From positions 1 to 64,000 of the forward strand of contig JAGLBA010000003.1 in the NCBI GenBank assembly GCA_018260475.1: a DNA stretch of 64,000 nucleotides, given 5' to 3'. The position numbers and the translations under genes were made by a program. Positions within the stretch are counted from its first letter, which is position 1. The number at the start of each line of letters is the position of its first letter. The notes beneath the pieces were generated by a model. It did no database searches. It worked only from the letters and a program-made list of their open reading frames with translations, and was not told the DNA's origin. This document shows, in pieces, positions 8,269 to 17,332 of this stretch. This stretch comes from Chryseobacterium sp. Lineage in GTDB: Bacteria > Bacteroidota > Bacteroidia > Flavobacteriales > Weeksellaceae.

Positions 8269-9908
8269 GGGAAATACAACTTTAAAATGGCTAAAATATT
8301 GATAGCAAGACTTTTGTGATAAAAACTATTTTTTGTAAACAGCATCTCAGCATCTTGTTTCAGTTCTGGCCATGCATCCAGACGATAGAGGTTTTCATCA
8401 AAATAATTTTTGTAAATCTGCTGAAGATGTGGGCTATCCTTAAAATAGATTTCGTAAGGATACATACTGTTGGCGAGCGGTTTATTGAGCAAAAGATTGC
8501 CATATTTGTGCAAAGGCTTCACTATTTTATCACCAACCATCGTTTTCCATGGTGCTGTAGGCCGCAAAAGCGTGCGTTCCCAAGTGTATTTCGCAGCCTG
8601 GGGGCATTTTTCATTCAGCCAATCGATATAAAATGATTGGTTGTATTTATATTCCGGCCGCAGGCTTACCGCGAAGGCCATGAAATCCTTTGTCATAAAA
8701 GGAGAAAGTTGGTAGCCATCTTGACCTAAAACGAGCGCCCCTAAAACGGTACGGTTGAAGGCGATATTTCTTAAATAAAAGGATTCCTCGGTAGGATAAT
8801 TGTTAATGATCTGGCTAGGATCATTTATCTTATGTAAAAACTCAGGATTCACGGTGATTTTTTCCAAAGATGGTTTTCTGTAGGTTTTAGCAGTGTTGAA
8901 GCCTCCCAAAACCCCGTCGCCAATTTGTCCGCTGTGAAAAATATACGGAGGGTTGCCAGGCATGTGTTCCAAGGCGTGCTGTACATGTATGGCCCCTGTG
9001 AAGTGAACCGTGCCTCCGGAAATCCTCGTCAGATGATCGATTTTTGCTAAAAAACTGCCACCATCCAGAGGTATAAATGAGTAATTAAGATTAAAATCTT
9101 TAGCAATTTTCCTTGAAATTTTTGCATCCCAATAGTTGGACTGTGAAAAGCAAAGTGCCAAATCTGGTGTGTGACCTCGTTCTACTGCGTAAAACAAAGC
9201 CATTCGGCTATCCAATCCACCGCTAAGAAAACTAATAGATTGGTCGCCAAGTTCGCCATTTTTCTGATATTCGGTCGCGACTGCGTCACCAAAAATTTCA
9301 TCCAAATGATTAATCGCTTGAGCTTTATTTCCGACAAATGGTTCGATGTTTTTTGTTGAAAAATACTCTTGAATCGAAAATTGAGAATTTGTTAAATCTA
9401 TTTCTAAAAAGCAACCATCCGGAAGTTTGAAAACGCCTTCCAGCGGCGTGGCGTCTTCCAGCATATTCCCGAAACACAGCAATTGGTAAATATTCGTAAT
9501 GTCTGGCTGGCAACGGTAACCTTTATTTGTTAATGTTAAATTCAGCCTAACTAAATCTGAATCGATGAAGATTTCCGAATTAATTTTCGTGTAAAAGACC
9601 CTTTGCGTAGCAGTTTGGTTGATAAATACGAAGACTTTATTTTTAATCTTGTCAAAGATAAACCCCCGAAATTCTCCATCAAACCGATTGATGATCGCCG
9701 CCCCCAACTTTGAATATAAGTTTGAACAAAGTTCTTGTAAATTCTTTGCGGCATATTCCCGAACGAGGCTCATGTTGTTTAAAATGACACCTTCCAGAAC
9801 GAACAAAAATTCGGGAGAAACTGCCACGAAGGAATCGTCATTTTGTTTATCAAAAAAAATTTCGGGACTGAAAACTCTGTTTTTAATATGGATGGAAAAA
9901 CCTTTCAT
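8265..9908 (-). CDS. Asparagine-synthase-like ATP-pyrophosphatase lacking the glutaminase nucleophile
   Basis: 547 residues. The first 190 resemble a class II glutamine amidotransferase domain, but the protein starts M-K-G-F where the family has M-C-G-I, so the catalytic Cys is absent. The second half has the PP-loop S229-G-G-L-D-S234, the ATP-binding motif of asparagine synthase and beta-lactam synthetase. Such proteins in polysaccharide loci are thought to form amides on sugars or peptides; here ammonia or another amine would have to replace glutamine. It overlaps genes on both sides by 4 bases, so the three proteins are made together. The substrate is unknown. Confidence 0.85.
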   Translation of the reverse strand: MKGFSIHIKNRVFSPEIFFDKQNDDSFVAVSPEFLFVLEGVILNNMSLVREYAAKNLQELCSNLYSKLGAAIINRFDGEFRGFIFDKIKNKVFVFINQTATQRVFYTKINSEIFIDSDLVRLNLTLTNKGYRCQPDITNIYQLLCFGNMLEDATPLEGVFKLPDGCFLEIDLTNSQFSIQEYFSTKNIEPFVGNKAQAINHLDEIFGDAVATEYQKNGELGDQSISFLSGGLDSRMALFYAVERGHTPDLALCFSQSNYWDAKISRKIAKDFNLNYSFIPLDGGSFLAKIDHLTRISGGTVHFTGAIHVQHALEHMPGNPPYIFHSGQIGDGVLGGFNTAKTYRKPSLEKITVNPEFLHKINDPSQIINNYPTEESFYLRNIAFNRTVLGALVLGQDGYQLSPFMTKDFMAFAVSLRPEYKYNQSFYIDWLNEKCPQAAKYTWERTLLRPTAPWKTMVGDKIVKPLHKYGNLLLNKPLANSMYPYEIYFKDSPHLQQIYKNYFDENLYRLDAWPELKQDAEMLFTKNSFYHKSLAINILAILKLYFP

Positions 9909-11029
9909 TTCTTCAAAACTTCATCATAAACTGCTGTAAATTGCTTCGCAATGCTTGTTTGAGAAAAATTTTCTAAAACATAATCCCGCAATTCCTCAGG
10001 TCGATTTAGAGTAATTTTGGATTGCATCATGTTTTTCATTTCAGAATAAAGTTGCGCCTCATCATTCTTTTCAATCAAAACGCCGAAACCCGGCTTTACG
10101 AATTCCGGTACACCGCCCACAGCCGTTGCTATCACCGGTTTTCCGCAGGCATAAGATTCCAAAATTACGCATCCCTGCGTTTCATTCTCGCTGAAAAGCA
10201 CGAAGCAATCGGAGTTCTGCATTTTTTTTGCCACTTCGGAATGAGAAATTTCACCAAAAACATGGACGAAGTTTTCGGCGCTATTTTTTCTAACCAGATC
10301 TTTCAGCGGTTGAGTGTCGCCATCGCCACCGATTTCCAACCTAATATCATAACCTTCACTTTTTAATTTAATCGCTGCTTCTATTATTTTTTCTGGTTTT
10401 TTTCTGGGAATCAAGCTGGAAATATGGAGAAATGTAAAAGGTTGACTATTTGCATTGTTAGATATCGTAAACACATCTGTATTCACCACATTTGAAATAA
10501 CTTTCATAGGAGTTGTGATTCCTAAATTCCGAAGTCCATCTTTTAAATTTTCGGATACAGGTAATATTTTTGTGGTAAAATCTGCAATAAATTTCGCAGT
10601 TTTTTTTATTCTTGAGCTGGTTTTGGCACCTACTTGCAAAGCCGTCCAATGTTCGGTAGCCACGAAAGGGATGCCGTACTTTTTCTTTAGATAAACGGCA
10701 AACAGCATACTATTGTGCAGCACATTTGCGTGTACAATTTCTGGCTTTTGCATCCGCCGGAAGCCTTTTCGGTAGGCTGCCATCCGGCGAAGAAAATTTT
10801 GCAGAGGATTATTGGTGTTTTTGTAATAAACCGTCAAAATGCGTATGCCATTTTGCTTTTGTTCGTCAAAAATATATTTTTCAGATTGATTAAAATCGCC
10901 AATAGTATGCAGTACCTCCACATCGTTCAACAGAGCCGCCGCCTCTGCATGGCGCTGCACGAAGTTGCCATTGGTAGGTTCCAGTTTGTTCGGAAACCAA
11001 GAGGAGATGAAAAGGACTTTGTGCCGCAT
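9905..11029 (-). CDS. Glycosyltransferase family 4 (GT-B fold)
   Basis: 374 residues. The N-terminal half starts L-F-I-S-S-W-F-P-N and has the acceptor-domain look of the glycosyltransferase-4 type. The C-terminal half contains the donor-site pattern F-V-L-F-S-E-N-E-T-Q-G and V-I-L-E-S-Y-A-C-G-K-P-V-I-A-T, with the E-x7-E-type element of retaining GT4 enzymes. It would transfer a sugar from a nucleotide donor to a lipid-linked or surface glycan at the inner membrane face. It is the first gene of the three-gene glycan unit. The sugar specificity cannot be read. Confidence 0.92.
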   Translation of the reverse strand: MRHKVLFISSWFPNKLEPTNGNFVQRHAEAAALLNDVEVLHTIGDFNQSEKYIFDEQKQNGIRILTVYYKNTNNPLQNFLRRMAAYRKGFRRMQKPEIVHANVLHNSMLFAVYLKKKYGIPFVATEHWTALQVGAKTSSRIKKTAKFIADFTTKILPVSENLKDGLRNLGITTPMKVISNVVNTDVFTISNNANSQPFTFLHISSLIPRKKPEKIIEAAIKLKSEGYDIRLEIGGDGDTQPLKDLVRKNSAENFVHVFGEISHSEVAKKMQNSDCFVLFSENETQGCVILESYACGKPVIATAVGGVPEFVKPGFGVLIEKNDEAQLYSEMKNMMQSKITLNRPEELRDYVLENFSQTSIAKQFTAVYDEVLKK

Positions 11030-11066
11030 TCGGAGTTGCTACTGTTTTTTTATATATGAAAGATAC

Positions 11067-11091
11067 AAAAAAAGCCTTTGTTTTAAGGCTT
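11067..11091 (-). terminator. Intrinsic terminator after the 162-residue conserved protein
   Basis: On the minus strand AGCCTT pairs with AAGGCT around a short A-rich loop and is followed by seven T. It lies just past the stop at 11098 and separates the redox cluster from the glycan unit. Confidence 0.75.
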
Positions 11092-11097
11092 AGAATT

Positions 11098-11586
11098 TTA
11101 AGAAGGGGTGTAAGCCCAACTTCGCTTGAACGGTAATAGAAAATCGCTCAGGAAGTTCACATAAGTATCTTTAGAAAAATCAAAAACTTCTATGTCTTGT
11201 GGTATTTCTCCAGTCTTCAAACCATTTCGGAAATCTTGCAGCTTCAAAGTCCTCACTTCACCATTTTGAACAAAACAAGCTTTCATGCGATCGAAGAATC
11301 CGAAATCAAATTCTTTATCTAACTCCCTGAACACAGAGGAAAGTGAATCGATACTGCATCCGGAAGCGGCTTCCTTCTCTTCATCCACACAAATCACCAC
11401 AAACTGATTATTTTCAATTTTAAATGATGACGAAAGCGGCTTTCCGTGTGCTGCCCAAGTGGATAAAAAATCGTAAAGTTTTTCGGTAATGGCTTTGCTT
11501 TCTTTTGCCGTAAAAGGGCGCGATGCCGGATAAATGATCACCCGGAAATCACTGGTTTCGGTTATGGTGGATTCTTGTATTTTCAT
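11098..11586 (-). CDS. Conserved protein of unknown function, W-x-A-H-G and S-G-C-S-I-D motifs
   Basis: 162 residues, soluble. The clear conserved parts are T-W-A-A-H-G-K-P-L (about residue 48), the strand F-V-V-I-C-V-D-E and A-S-G-C-S-I-D-S. From memory, flavobacterial relatives share exactly these motifs and are sometimes labelled ABC transporter ATPase, but there is no Walker A or B motif here and that label should not be believed. It is the last gene of the minus-strand group with the two iron-sulfur proteins, separated from them by a 62-base spacer. The Cys in S-G-C-S-I-D could be a functional residue. Confidence 0.8.
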   Translation of the reverse strand: MKIQESTITETSDFRVIIYPASRPFTAKESKAITEKLYDFLSTWAAHGKPLSSSFKIENNQFVVICVDEEKEAASGCSIDSLSSVFRELDKEFDFGFFDRMKACFVQNGEVRTLKLQDFRNGLKTGEIPQDIEVFDFSKDTYVNFLSDFLLPFKRSWAYTPS

Positions 11587-11598
11587 TTTTTTTTTGAT

Positions 11599-11654
11599 GT
11601 TAGGAGTTAGAGTATAGATATTTCTGATATCACTATCTAATTTCTAAATTACAA
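11599..11654 (-). repeat. Degenerate 7-base tandem array (8 units)
   Basis: Read on the plus strand from 11599 the spacer divides into GTTAGGA, GTTAGAG, TATAGAT, ATTTCTG, ATATCAC, TATCTAA, TTTCTAA, ATTACAA. The last unit overlaps the stop codon of the gene at 11649. The units are degenerate but hold a 7-base phase. Confidence 0.5.
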
Positions 11655-12437
11655 ATCTGCCGCCTCAGCAATGAGTTCTACAATATCTTTCACGGCAACC
11701 TCACCGTTTTTGTTGAAATGCTTCACGCCGTCGGTCATCATGGTGTTGCAGAATGGGCATCCTGTTGCGATCACATTCGGATTTTCAGCAAGAGCCTCCT
11801 CGGTTCTTTCAATGTTAATATCTTTATTACCCTTTTCCGGCTCCTTAAACATTTGTGCACCGCCCGCTCCACAGCACAAACCATTTTGCTTGCAGCGTTT
11901 CATCTCTACGAGTTCAGCGTCCAACTTCGTTAATAGTTCGCGTGGTGCTTCGTATTCGTCATTGGCCCTGCCGAGGTAGCACGGATCGTGAAAGGTTATT
12001 TTTTTACCTTCAAATTTTCCACCTTCGATTTTTAGGCGACCGTTTGCCATCAGCTCTTTCAAGAATTGCGTGTGGTGCATCACTTCATAATTCCCGCCGA
12101 GAGAGGGGTATTCATTTTTTAAAGTATTGAAGCAGTGTGGACAAGCAGTCACTATTTTTTTTACTTCGTAGGCATTCAAGACCTCGATATTTGTAAGCGC
12201 CATCATTTGGAATACAAACTCGTTTCCGGCGCGCTTAGCGGGATCGCCCGTGCAGGATTCTTCTTGTCCGAGAACAGCAAATTCGACTCCTATATTATTT
12301 AGAATTTTACAAAAAGCACGCGTGATTTTCTTTGCTCTATCATCGAAACTACCTGCGCAGCCCACCCAGAAGAGGACTTCTGGTGCTTTGCCTTCGGCGG
12401 CGTATTCCGACATGGTTTTTATTTTGAGATCAGTCAT
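11649..12437 (-). CDS. HdrB/GlpC-like iron-sulfur protein with cysteine-rich CCG domains
   Basis: 262 residues. It has two Cys-rich domains of the CCG type. The first has W-V-G-C, S-C-T-G-D and C-P-H-C-F; the second has D-P-C-Y-L-G-R, C-C-G-A-G-G-A-Q-M-F and C-P-F-C-N. Such domains bind an unusual [4Fe-4S] cluster or carry a redox disulfide in heterodisulfide reductase subunit B and related dehydrogenases. Its partner is the membrane ferredoxin protein encoded 76 bases upstream. Together they look like a quinone-linked HdrBC- or HdrD-type redox module. The electron donor or acceptor is not known. Confidence 0.9.
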   Translation of the reverse strand: MTDLKIKTMSEYAAEGKAPEVLFWVGCAGSFDDRAKKITRAFCKILNNIGVEFAVLGQEESCTGDPAKRAGNEFVFQMMALTNIEVLNAYEVKKIVTACPHCFNTLKNEYPSLGGNYEVMHHTQFLKELMANGRLKIEGGKFEGKKITFHDPCYLGRANDEYEAPRELLTKLDAELVEMKRCKQNGLCCGAGGAQMFKEPEKGNKDINIERTEEALAENPNVIATGCPFCNTMMTDGVKHFNKNGEVAVKDIVELIAEAADL

Positions 12438-12440
12438 AAA

Positions 12441-12472
12441 TTTACCAATTTAACAATCTACCAATTTATCAA
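12441..12472. repeat. Degenerate 8-base tandem array (4 clear units)
   Basis: TTTACCAA, TTTAACAA, TCTACCAA and TTTATCAA follow one another exactly. The phase continues less clearly through TAATTACT and CATTGCTA. The array fills the spacer between the two iron-sulfur protein genes. Confidence 0.65.
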
Positions 12473-12513
12473 TAATTACTCATTGCTAAATTCATATATT
12501 GATTTATATTATA

Positions 12514-13851
12514 TTAATTTTCAATCGCCCAGTTCAACCTATCGGCTTGGTTGTATTGCCAAGGTGCGGCGTTGTTTTCGATATTCGTCATCATCCCGTT
12601 CCATTCCTGCGGTGCTGAAGATTCTTCCATAATCATGAATCTACGCATTTCTATAATGATGGAAAGCGGATCAATTAGGATAGGGCAGGCTTCTACGCAG
12701 GCGTTGCAGGTGGTGCAGGCACGCAATTCCTCACGGGTAATGTGGTCGTCCAGCAACTTCTTACCGTCATCTACAAACTTGCCATTCGTATTGATGTTCT
12801 TTCCAACTTCTTCCAGACGGTCGCGCGTGGACATCATTATTTTTCTTGGTGAAAGTTTTTTGCCAGTGATATTTGCCGGACAAACTGATGTACAGCGGCC
12901 GCATTCGGTACAGGTATAGGCATTCAAAAGTTGAACACGGTTAAGGTCAAAAATATCGCTCGCGCCGAATTTTTCGGGCACCGCATTAGGATCTTCAGCA
13001 GGTGCAGCGGCGTAGGGATCAGCATTTGGATCCATCATAAGTTTAATCTCCTTGGTTACGGAATCCAGATTATTGATCTTACCTTTCTTCTCCAAATTAG
13101 CAAACCATGTATTCGGGAATGCAAAAAGAATGTGTAAATGTTTTGAATAGTAAAGATAATTCATGAAAAACAAAACGCCCAAAATATGAGACCACCAAGC
13201 GCCGCGTTCCATAAAATGCAGGAAGCCTTTATCAAAATCGAAAATATCAAGAAATGGTGCGAAAATGCCTTGGCTTACGGGAAACCAGCCGTGCTGCGGT
13301 AGAACGCCTTTCGCTTGAAGCAATAAATCGGATGAATTCATGGTGAAAAATGCCATCATCAGTACAAATTCGATAATCAGAATCAGGTTAGCGTCATTCT
13401 TTGGCCAACCGAGAAGTTCCTTCATTGTGAGCCTTTTCACGCCAACGACATTTCTTCGGATAAAAAATACGACCACTGCAATAATTACCAAAAGTGCCAA
13501 TACCTCCAATGTTGCTGTGAACCAACCATAGAGCGTGCTCCCTAATACTGAAGACAGTACACGGTGCGTTCCGAATATGCCATCGATGATAATTTCTATC
13601 ATCTCTAAATTGATGATGACGAATCCCACATACACGAGAATGTGAAAAAAGCCCGCCACGGGGCGTGCTCCCATTTTGCTCTGTCCCAATGCTACGGAGG
13701 CCATGGTCGCCCATCTTTCGGACTTACGATCGCTCCGGTTGATAGGTTTACCGAGGTTGATATTACGGTAGATTTCTTTTAAGCTTTTGGCAAAAAGTCC
13801 AATTCCAGCAATAAGGCAAAGCAGGAAGAAGATATTGTCAATATATTGCAT
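12514..13851 (-). CDS. Membrane-anchored ferredoxin-type protein (HdrC-like with NarI-like helices)
   Basis: 445 residues. About five membrane helices in the N-terminal 260 residues carry His residues (F-F-H-I-L-V-Y, W-W-S-H-I-L, Y-S-K-H-L-H-I) that could bind b-type haem as in NarI. The soluble C-terminus has two [4Fe-4S] motifs: C-T-E-C-G-R-C-T-S-V-C-P and C-T-T-C-N-A-C-V-E-A-C-P. It would move electrons between the quinone pool and the HdrB-like protein encoded next. It starts 9 bases after the MCE-protein stop, so the MCE gene and the redox genes are probably one transcript. Confidence 0.9.
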   Translation of the reverse strand: MQYIDNIFFLLCLIAGIGLFAKSLKEIYRNINLGKPINRSDRKSERWATMASVALGQSKMGARPVAGFFHILVYVGFVIINLEMIEIIIDGIFGTHRVLSSVLGSTLYGWFTATLEVLALLVIIAVVVFFIRRNVVGVKRLTMKELLGWPKNDANLILIIEFVLMMAFFTMNSSDLLLQAKGVLPQHGWFPVSQGIFAPFLDIFDFDKGFLHFMERGAWWSHILGVLFFMNYLYYSKHLHILFAFPNTWFANLEKKGKINNLDSVTKEIKLMMDPNADPYAAAPAEDPNAVPEKFGASDIFDLNRVQLLNAYTCTECGRCTSVCPANITGKKLSPRKIMMSTRDRLEEVGKNINTNGKFVDDGKKLLDDHITREELRACTTCNACVEACPILIDPLSIIIEMRRFMIMEESSAPQEWNGMMTNIENNAAPWQYNQADRLNWAIEN

Positions 13852-13860
13852 ACTTCAAAA

Positions 13861-14811
13861 TTATTTATCGCTGTTCTTTCCGAAAACAGAGAAGTTAACA
13901 TAGCGTTTTGGATTAAGTTTCACATCCATAACGAGGCTGTCCAAATGGCGTGCTGTACGATTCAGGGTATGATAAAGTTCTTCATCTTTAGCCAGTTTTC
14001 CTAGAGATCCCTCTCCGTTTTGTATTCCCGCGATCACATTATTTAGTTGGGAAGAGGCTTGATCCAATTTAGAAATCGCTGTGTTCAATTGTTTCACATC
14101 TACTTCATCTGCTACGCGGCCATATTTGTCAATTGCTGTTGTTGCATGTAGGGTTGCAAGGTTAGCATTCTCCAACATGCGCTGTAAACGGGCATCGTTA
14201 TTTGTCAAAAGTCGGTTGGCACTTCCGGAAGTTCCTTCTAGGGAAGAAACAGTTCTGTTCAAATTCACGAGCAAAGTGCGAATTTCAGCTCGGTTGCGTT
14301 CATCCATCACCTTGTTGGTGTTCACCATCAATGAATCTACACGACCGAGAACCAATTGAAGTTGGTCTTTCACAGGCCCTACTTGGGAGGAGATGGCGTT
14401 CATCATGGATAGTTTGTACGCACCGGCAAGCGTGTCGCCGTCTTTAGCTAAAGCTCCGCCATAAACAAGGTTGATGCGCATAGATTTTCCGCTCATCAGG
14501 CCTTCTTCAAAGATTTCAAAGGTGGATTTTTTTGAAAATTCAAACTCATCTGAAACTGTGGTTTTGATAACGAAATGAATTTTCCCGGTTTTATCCGTAA
14601 ATGGTTTGATTTCATCCACTTGGCCAACCTTCAACCCATTGATGGATACCGGACTGGACACCTCTAAGCCTTCCACATTGTCGTATTTCGCGTAGAATAC
14701 ATTATCCGTGGTAAAAAAGCTCTTTCCCTTCATAAACTGAAAGAGCAATATAAATCCTACAATTGCCAAAACGGCGATTAGTCCTGCTTTTATTTCTTTT
14801 GAAAACTTCAC
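13861..14811 (-). CDS. MCE/MlaD family lipid-transport protein
   Basis: 316 residues. An N-terminal helix (about residues 10-26) anchors the protein in the inner membrane. An MCE domain follows (about residues 35-115) with V-E-G-L-E-V-S-S-P-V-S-I-N-G-L-K-V-G, the signature of MlaD-like phospholipid carriers. The rest is helical and probably coiled coil (residues 140-280), as in proteins that form a ring or tube in the periplasm. No ABC ATPase or permease gene is adjacent; instead the redox pair follows at 9 bases. Partner transport genes must be elsewhere. Confidence 0.92.
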   Translation of the reverse strand: MKFSKEIKAGLIAVLAIVGFILLFQFMKGKSFFTTDNVFYAKYDNVEGLEVSSPVSINGLKVGQVDEIKPFTDKTGKIHFVIKTTVSDEFEFSKKSTFEIFEEGLMSGKSMRINLVYGGALAKDGDTLAGAYKLSMMNAISSQVGPVKDQLQLVLGRVDSLMVNTNKVMDERNRAEIRTLLVNLNRTVSSLEGTSGSANRLLTNNDARLQRMLENANLATLHATTAIDKYGRVADEVDVKQLNTAISKLDQASSQLNNVIAGIQNGEGSLGKLAKDEELYHTLNRTARHLDSLVMDVKLNPKRYVNFSVFGKNSDK

Positions 14812-14834
14812 TTTGAATCTTTGGTTTTAAGACA

Positions 14835-14842
14835 CAAATATA
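14835..14842 (-). promoter_or_regulatory. Putative -7 box (TATATTTG) for the MCE-redox operon
   Basis: The reverse strand reads TATATTTG, a match to the Bacteroidota -7 consensus TANNTTTG, 23 bases before the MCE start codon. No clear -33 TTTG is seen. Confidence 0.6.
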
Positions 14843-14887
14843 TGCTTTTTTCTAAAAATAATATTTATAGTAAAGACTTTCTAAAAT

Positions 14888-14911
14888 AAAAAAAGCGGCA
14901 AAAGCCGCTTT
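14888..14911 (-). terminator. Intrinsic terminator after the PpiD-like gene
   Basis: AAAGCGGC and GCCGCTTT form a perfect 8 bp stem with an AAAA loop on the plus strand. On the minus strand the stem is followed by a run of T, 8 bases past the stop at 14919. Confidence 0.9.
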
Positions 14912-14918
14912 GAAAAAT

Positions 14919-17069
14919 TTATTGCTGGGAAACTTTATTCCAGACTTCGATTCTGTAATCATCTATCTTCGCATTATCTTGCAAACTCTTCATGAGCATC
15001 TGCCCGAATTGTTGCGAGTTTTGCGACGCAATCGCCAGAGCGGCTTGTTTTGCGTCACCTGGTTGTTTGTTAAGTGTTTCTGCTTTTTTCAGAACCACGT
15101 ATACGCCGGTCATCCCCTCGATTGGGTTGGTGAGCTTTCCTTTTGTAATACCGAATGCCGCACCAGCTACTTTTGGTTCCATAGCGCCGGCCACTTGTGG
15201 ATTCAGCATATTCACTTGAGCAGATTGTTTAGCTGTTGCAAAGAGTTTAGCCGCTTGGTCTAATGATGAGATTTTCGCTGCGTTCAACTTTTCAGCGATT
15301 TTTTTCGCCGCAAGTTTGTTTTTTACAATCGGTTCTACTTGCTCTCTTACAGATTCTGGATCCGCGGTGCCAGCTTCTTGTTTACCATTCAATATCGCTA
15401 CGATTTTGTCGCCGGTACCATCTACGGTGAAGAATTCAGTATCGCCCTTCTCTCTTTTTTTGTCGAATGCCCAAGCGATGATTTCCTCATCCTTATCTGT
15501 TCCAAGTCCCATCAGTTGGCCTTCAAAACGCTTTACTGTTTTTGGGTTGCTGAATTGGTAATTGTTCTTCTTGGCAAGGTTAGCGAAATCGTTGAAAGAT
15601 TTACCTTGTACCTGCTGGATGAATCTTCTTGCATTTTTATCTACCAAAGCTTCTGTTTGTTCAGATGGCTTGATGGCTTTTACCAGGTTTGCGATTTTGT
15701 AAGTCATCGCACCGGCTTTTTTATCCTGTATATTGATGATGTGGTAACCGAATTGCGTTTCTACCACGCCGGTTGCTCCTTTAGGATTGTTAGCAAGGTA
15801 AGTAAGGAATTCCGGCACAAAAGGCGTTTCCGGAGTTGTCCAGCCAAGGGAACCACCTTGTGCGGCAGAGCTTGGGTCGTTGGAGAATTTCAAAAACTCG
15901 CTAAACTTCGCAGGGTCCGCTTTCACAACTGCACCGATGGAATCTGCCAATTTTTTAGCAGCTTCCTTGCTTCTGGTAACGCCTTGTCCAGCGGGGCTGC
16001 CTTTATATGCCACCAAGATATGGCGGGATAGGGTAGAGTCAGAAGTTTTTTTATCCAAAAGTTTAGAAACAACATAGAAGTTTTGTTCTTTATAAGGTCC
16101 GAAAGTTTGTCCAACAGATGCAGATGGAATCTGTGCCTGAATGCCTTGCGGAAGTTGGTTCAAGTTGAAATACTGGCTATTGAAAGGCATATCTGAATTT
16201 AATGTAACGAACATAGAATCGTTCTTAGTATTCAGGAAGTTTTCAGCGCCGCCGCTGGCATCGGAGCCTTGGGAGAATAGTTTGTTGATTTCTTTCTGGG
16301 CCAAAGCATCATCGGCAGCACTTGGCGTAGCCGGAAAATATACCAGTCCTATGTTTCTGGTTGCTTGTGTTTTATATGTTACAGGGTGCAGTTTGATGTA
16401 GTCTGCTAGATCCTGGGTCGTTACTTTTATAGGATTTTTTTGAAGGTAGGCTGCGTAATCTACTTTTACGAAATCAATGTCAGCGATTTGGTCGCGCTGT
16501 CTCATCATTTCTTCCGCTTCTTTTTTGCTCACGGTAATTCCCGCAGTCACATTGGCGAACACCTGGCGCGCCATCATTCTGTATTCTATTGCTCTTCTGG
16601 TTTTTAGCCAACCGTTGTAGGCTTCCGTATTCCCCGATTTTTGAAGTTCTTCGATTTGTTTTTTTACTTCTTGAACTTTGAAGTTGCCTTTCTCATCAAT
16701 CAGTTGCGGATTTTGTGCAAACATAGGATCGAATTGAAGTTGGTTCCAAAACATTTCATCAGTCAGGGTAAGACCCATTTTTTCAAATTGTTGTTTGATG
16801 AGTTTGCTCTGTACCAGCATTTGCCAGGCTTGTTCTTCCAAGCCTTTTTGCGGCTGTCCTTTTTGTTGGGCTTGCTGCTGAAGTACGAAAAGTTGGTCGT
16901 TAAACTCTTCACGGGTGATTTTTTCGCCGTTTACTTTCCCCAAAACAGCAGGGTTTTTGCCAAACACCTTATCGATGCTTTCTGGGTTTACCAAAAACGC
17001 CAAAAGCGCTAATGCAATCATCCCCATCAGTAGCCAAGGGCGTCTTCTTATTTCTCCTAAAATTGCCAT
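14919..17069 (-). CDS. PpiD/SurA-like periplasmic peptidyl-prolyl isomerase
   Basis: 716 residues. One N-terminal membrane helix (about residues 12-28) anchors it, and a SurA-N type chaperone region follows. The parvulin rotamase domain begins near S-R-H-I-L-V-A-Y and includes G-G-S-L-G-W and Q-F-G-Y-H-I-I. A long C-terminal part resembles a second, degenerate substrate-binding region. The plan is that of PpiD, which helps fold proteins leaving the Sec translocon. It is transcribed divergently from lon, a sensible pairing of two protein-quality genes. A possible -7 box (TATTTTCG on the minus strand, 17097-17104) lies 28 bases upstream. Confidence 0.92.
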   Translation of the reverse strand: MAILGEIRRRPWLLMGMIALALLAFLVNPESIDKVFGKNPAVLGKVNGEKITREEFNDQLFVLQQQAQQKGQPQKGLEEQAWQMLVQSKLIKQQFEKMGLTLTDEMFWNQLQFDPMFAQNPQLIDEKGNFKVQEVKKQIEELQKSGNTEAYNGWLKTRRAIEYRMMARQVFANVTAGITVSKKEAEEMMRQRDQIADIDFVKVDYAAYLQKNPIKVTTQDLADYIKLHPVTYKTQATRNIGLVYFPATPSAADDALAQKEINKLFSQGSDASGGAENFLNTKNDSMFVTLNSDMPFNSQYFNLNQLPQGIQAQIPSASVGQTFGPYKEQNFYVVSKLLDKKTSDSTLSRHILVAYKGSPAGQGVTRSKEAAKKLADSIGAVVKADPAKFSEFLKFSNDPSSAAQGGSLGWTTPETPFVPEFLTYLANNPKGATGVVETQFGYHIINIQDKKAGAMTYKIANLVKAIKPSEQTEALVDKNARRFIQQVQGKSFNDFANLAKKNNYQFSNPKTVKRFEGQLMGLGTDKDEEIIAWAFDKKREKGDTEFFTVDGTGDKIVAILNGKQEAGTADPESVREQVEPIVKNKLAAKKIAEKLNAAKISSLDQAAKLFATAKQSAQVNMLNPQVAGAMEPKVAGAAFGITKGKLTNPIEGMTGVYVVLKKAETLNKQPGDAKQAALAIASQNSQQFGQMLMKSLQDNAKIDDYRIEVWNKVSQQ

Positions 17070-17303
17070 TTCTTTTTAATTAAATATATCAATCTGCGAA
17101 AATACACATTTAAAAGATATTGAGAAACAAAATGAAGGAATTTCAATTTTTTTAATTAAAAATCATTGCTTTAAGCAGTCCAACGGCTTGTTTTTTTAGT
17201 TTGATTGATTTCTTGTGGCAATTTGTCTTTAAAAAGTTAGGCGGCATAGGAATTGCGCAACAGAAGCCCACGCCCTTAGCGGTGTCTTTATCTGTATTTA
17301 CGC

Positions 17304-17311
17304 TACCTTTG
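17304..17311 (+). promoter_or_regulatory. Putative -7 box (TACCTTTG) for lon
   Basis: TACCTTTG matches TANNTTTG and lies 48 bases before the lon start. No good -33 element is visible, which would fit a promoter needing help or a stress-dependent one. Confidence 0.6.
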
Positions 17312-17332
17312 CATTTTGTTTTTAACTAAAAA

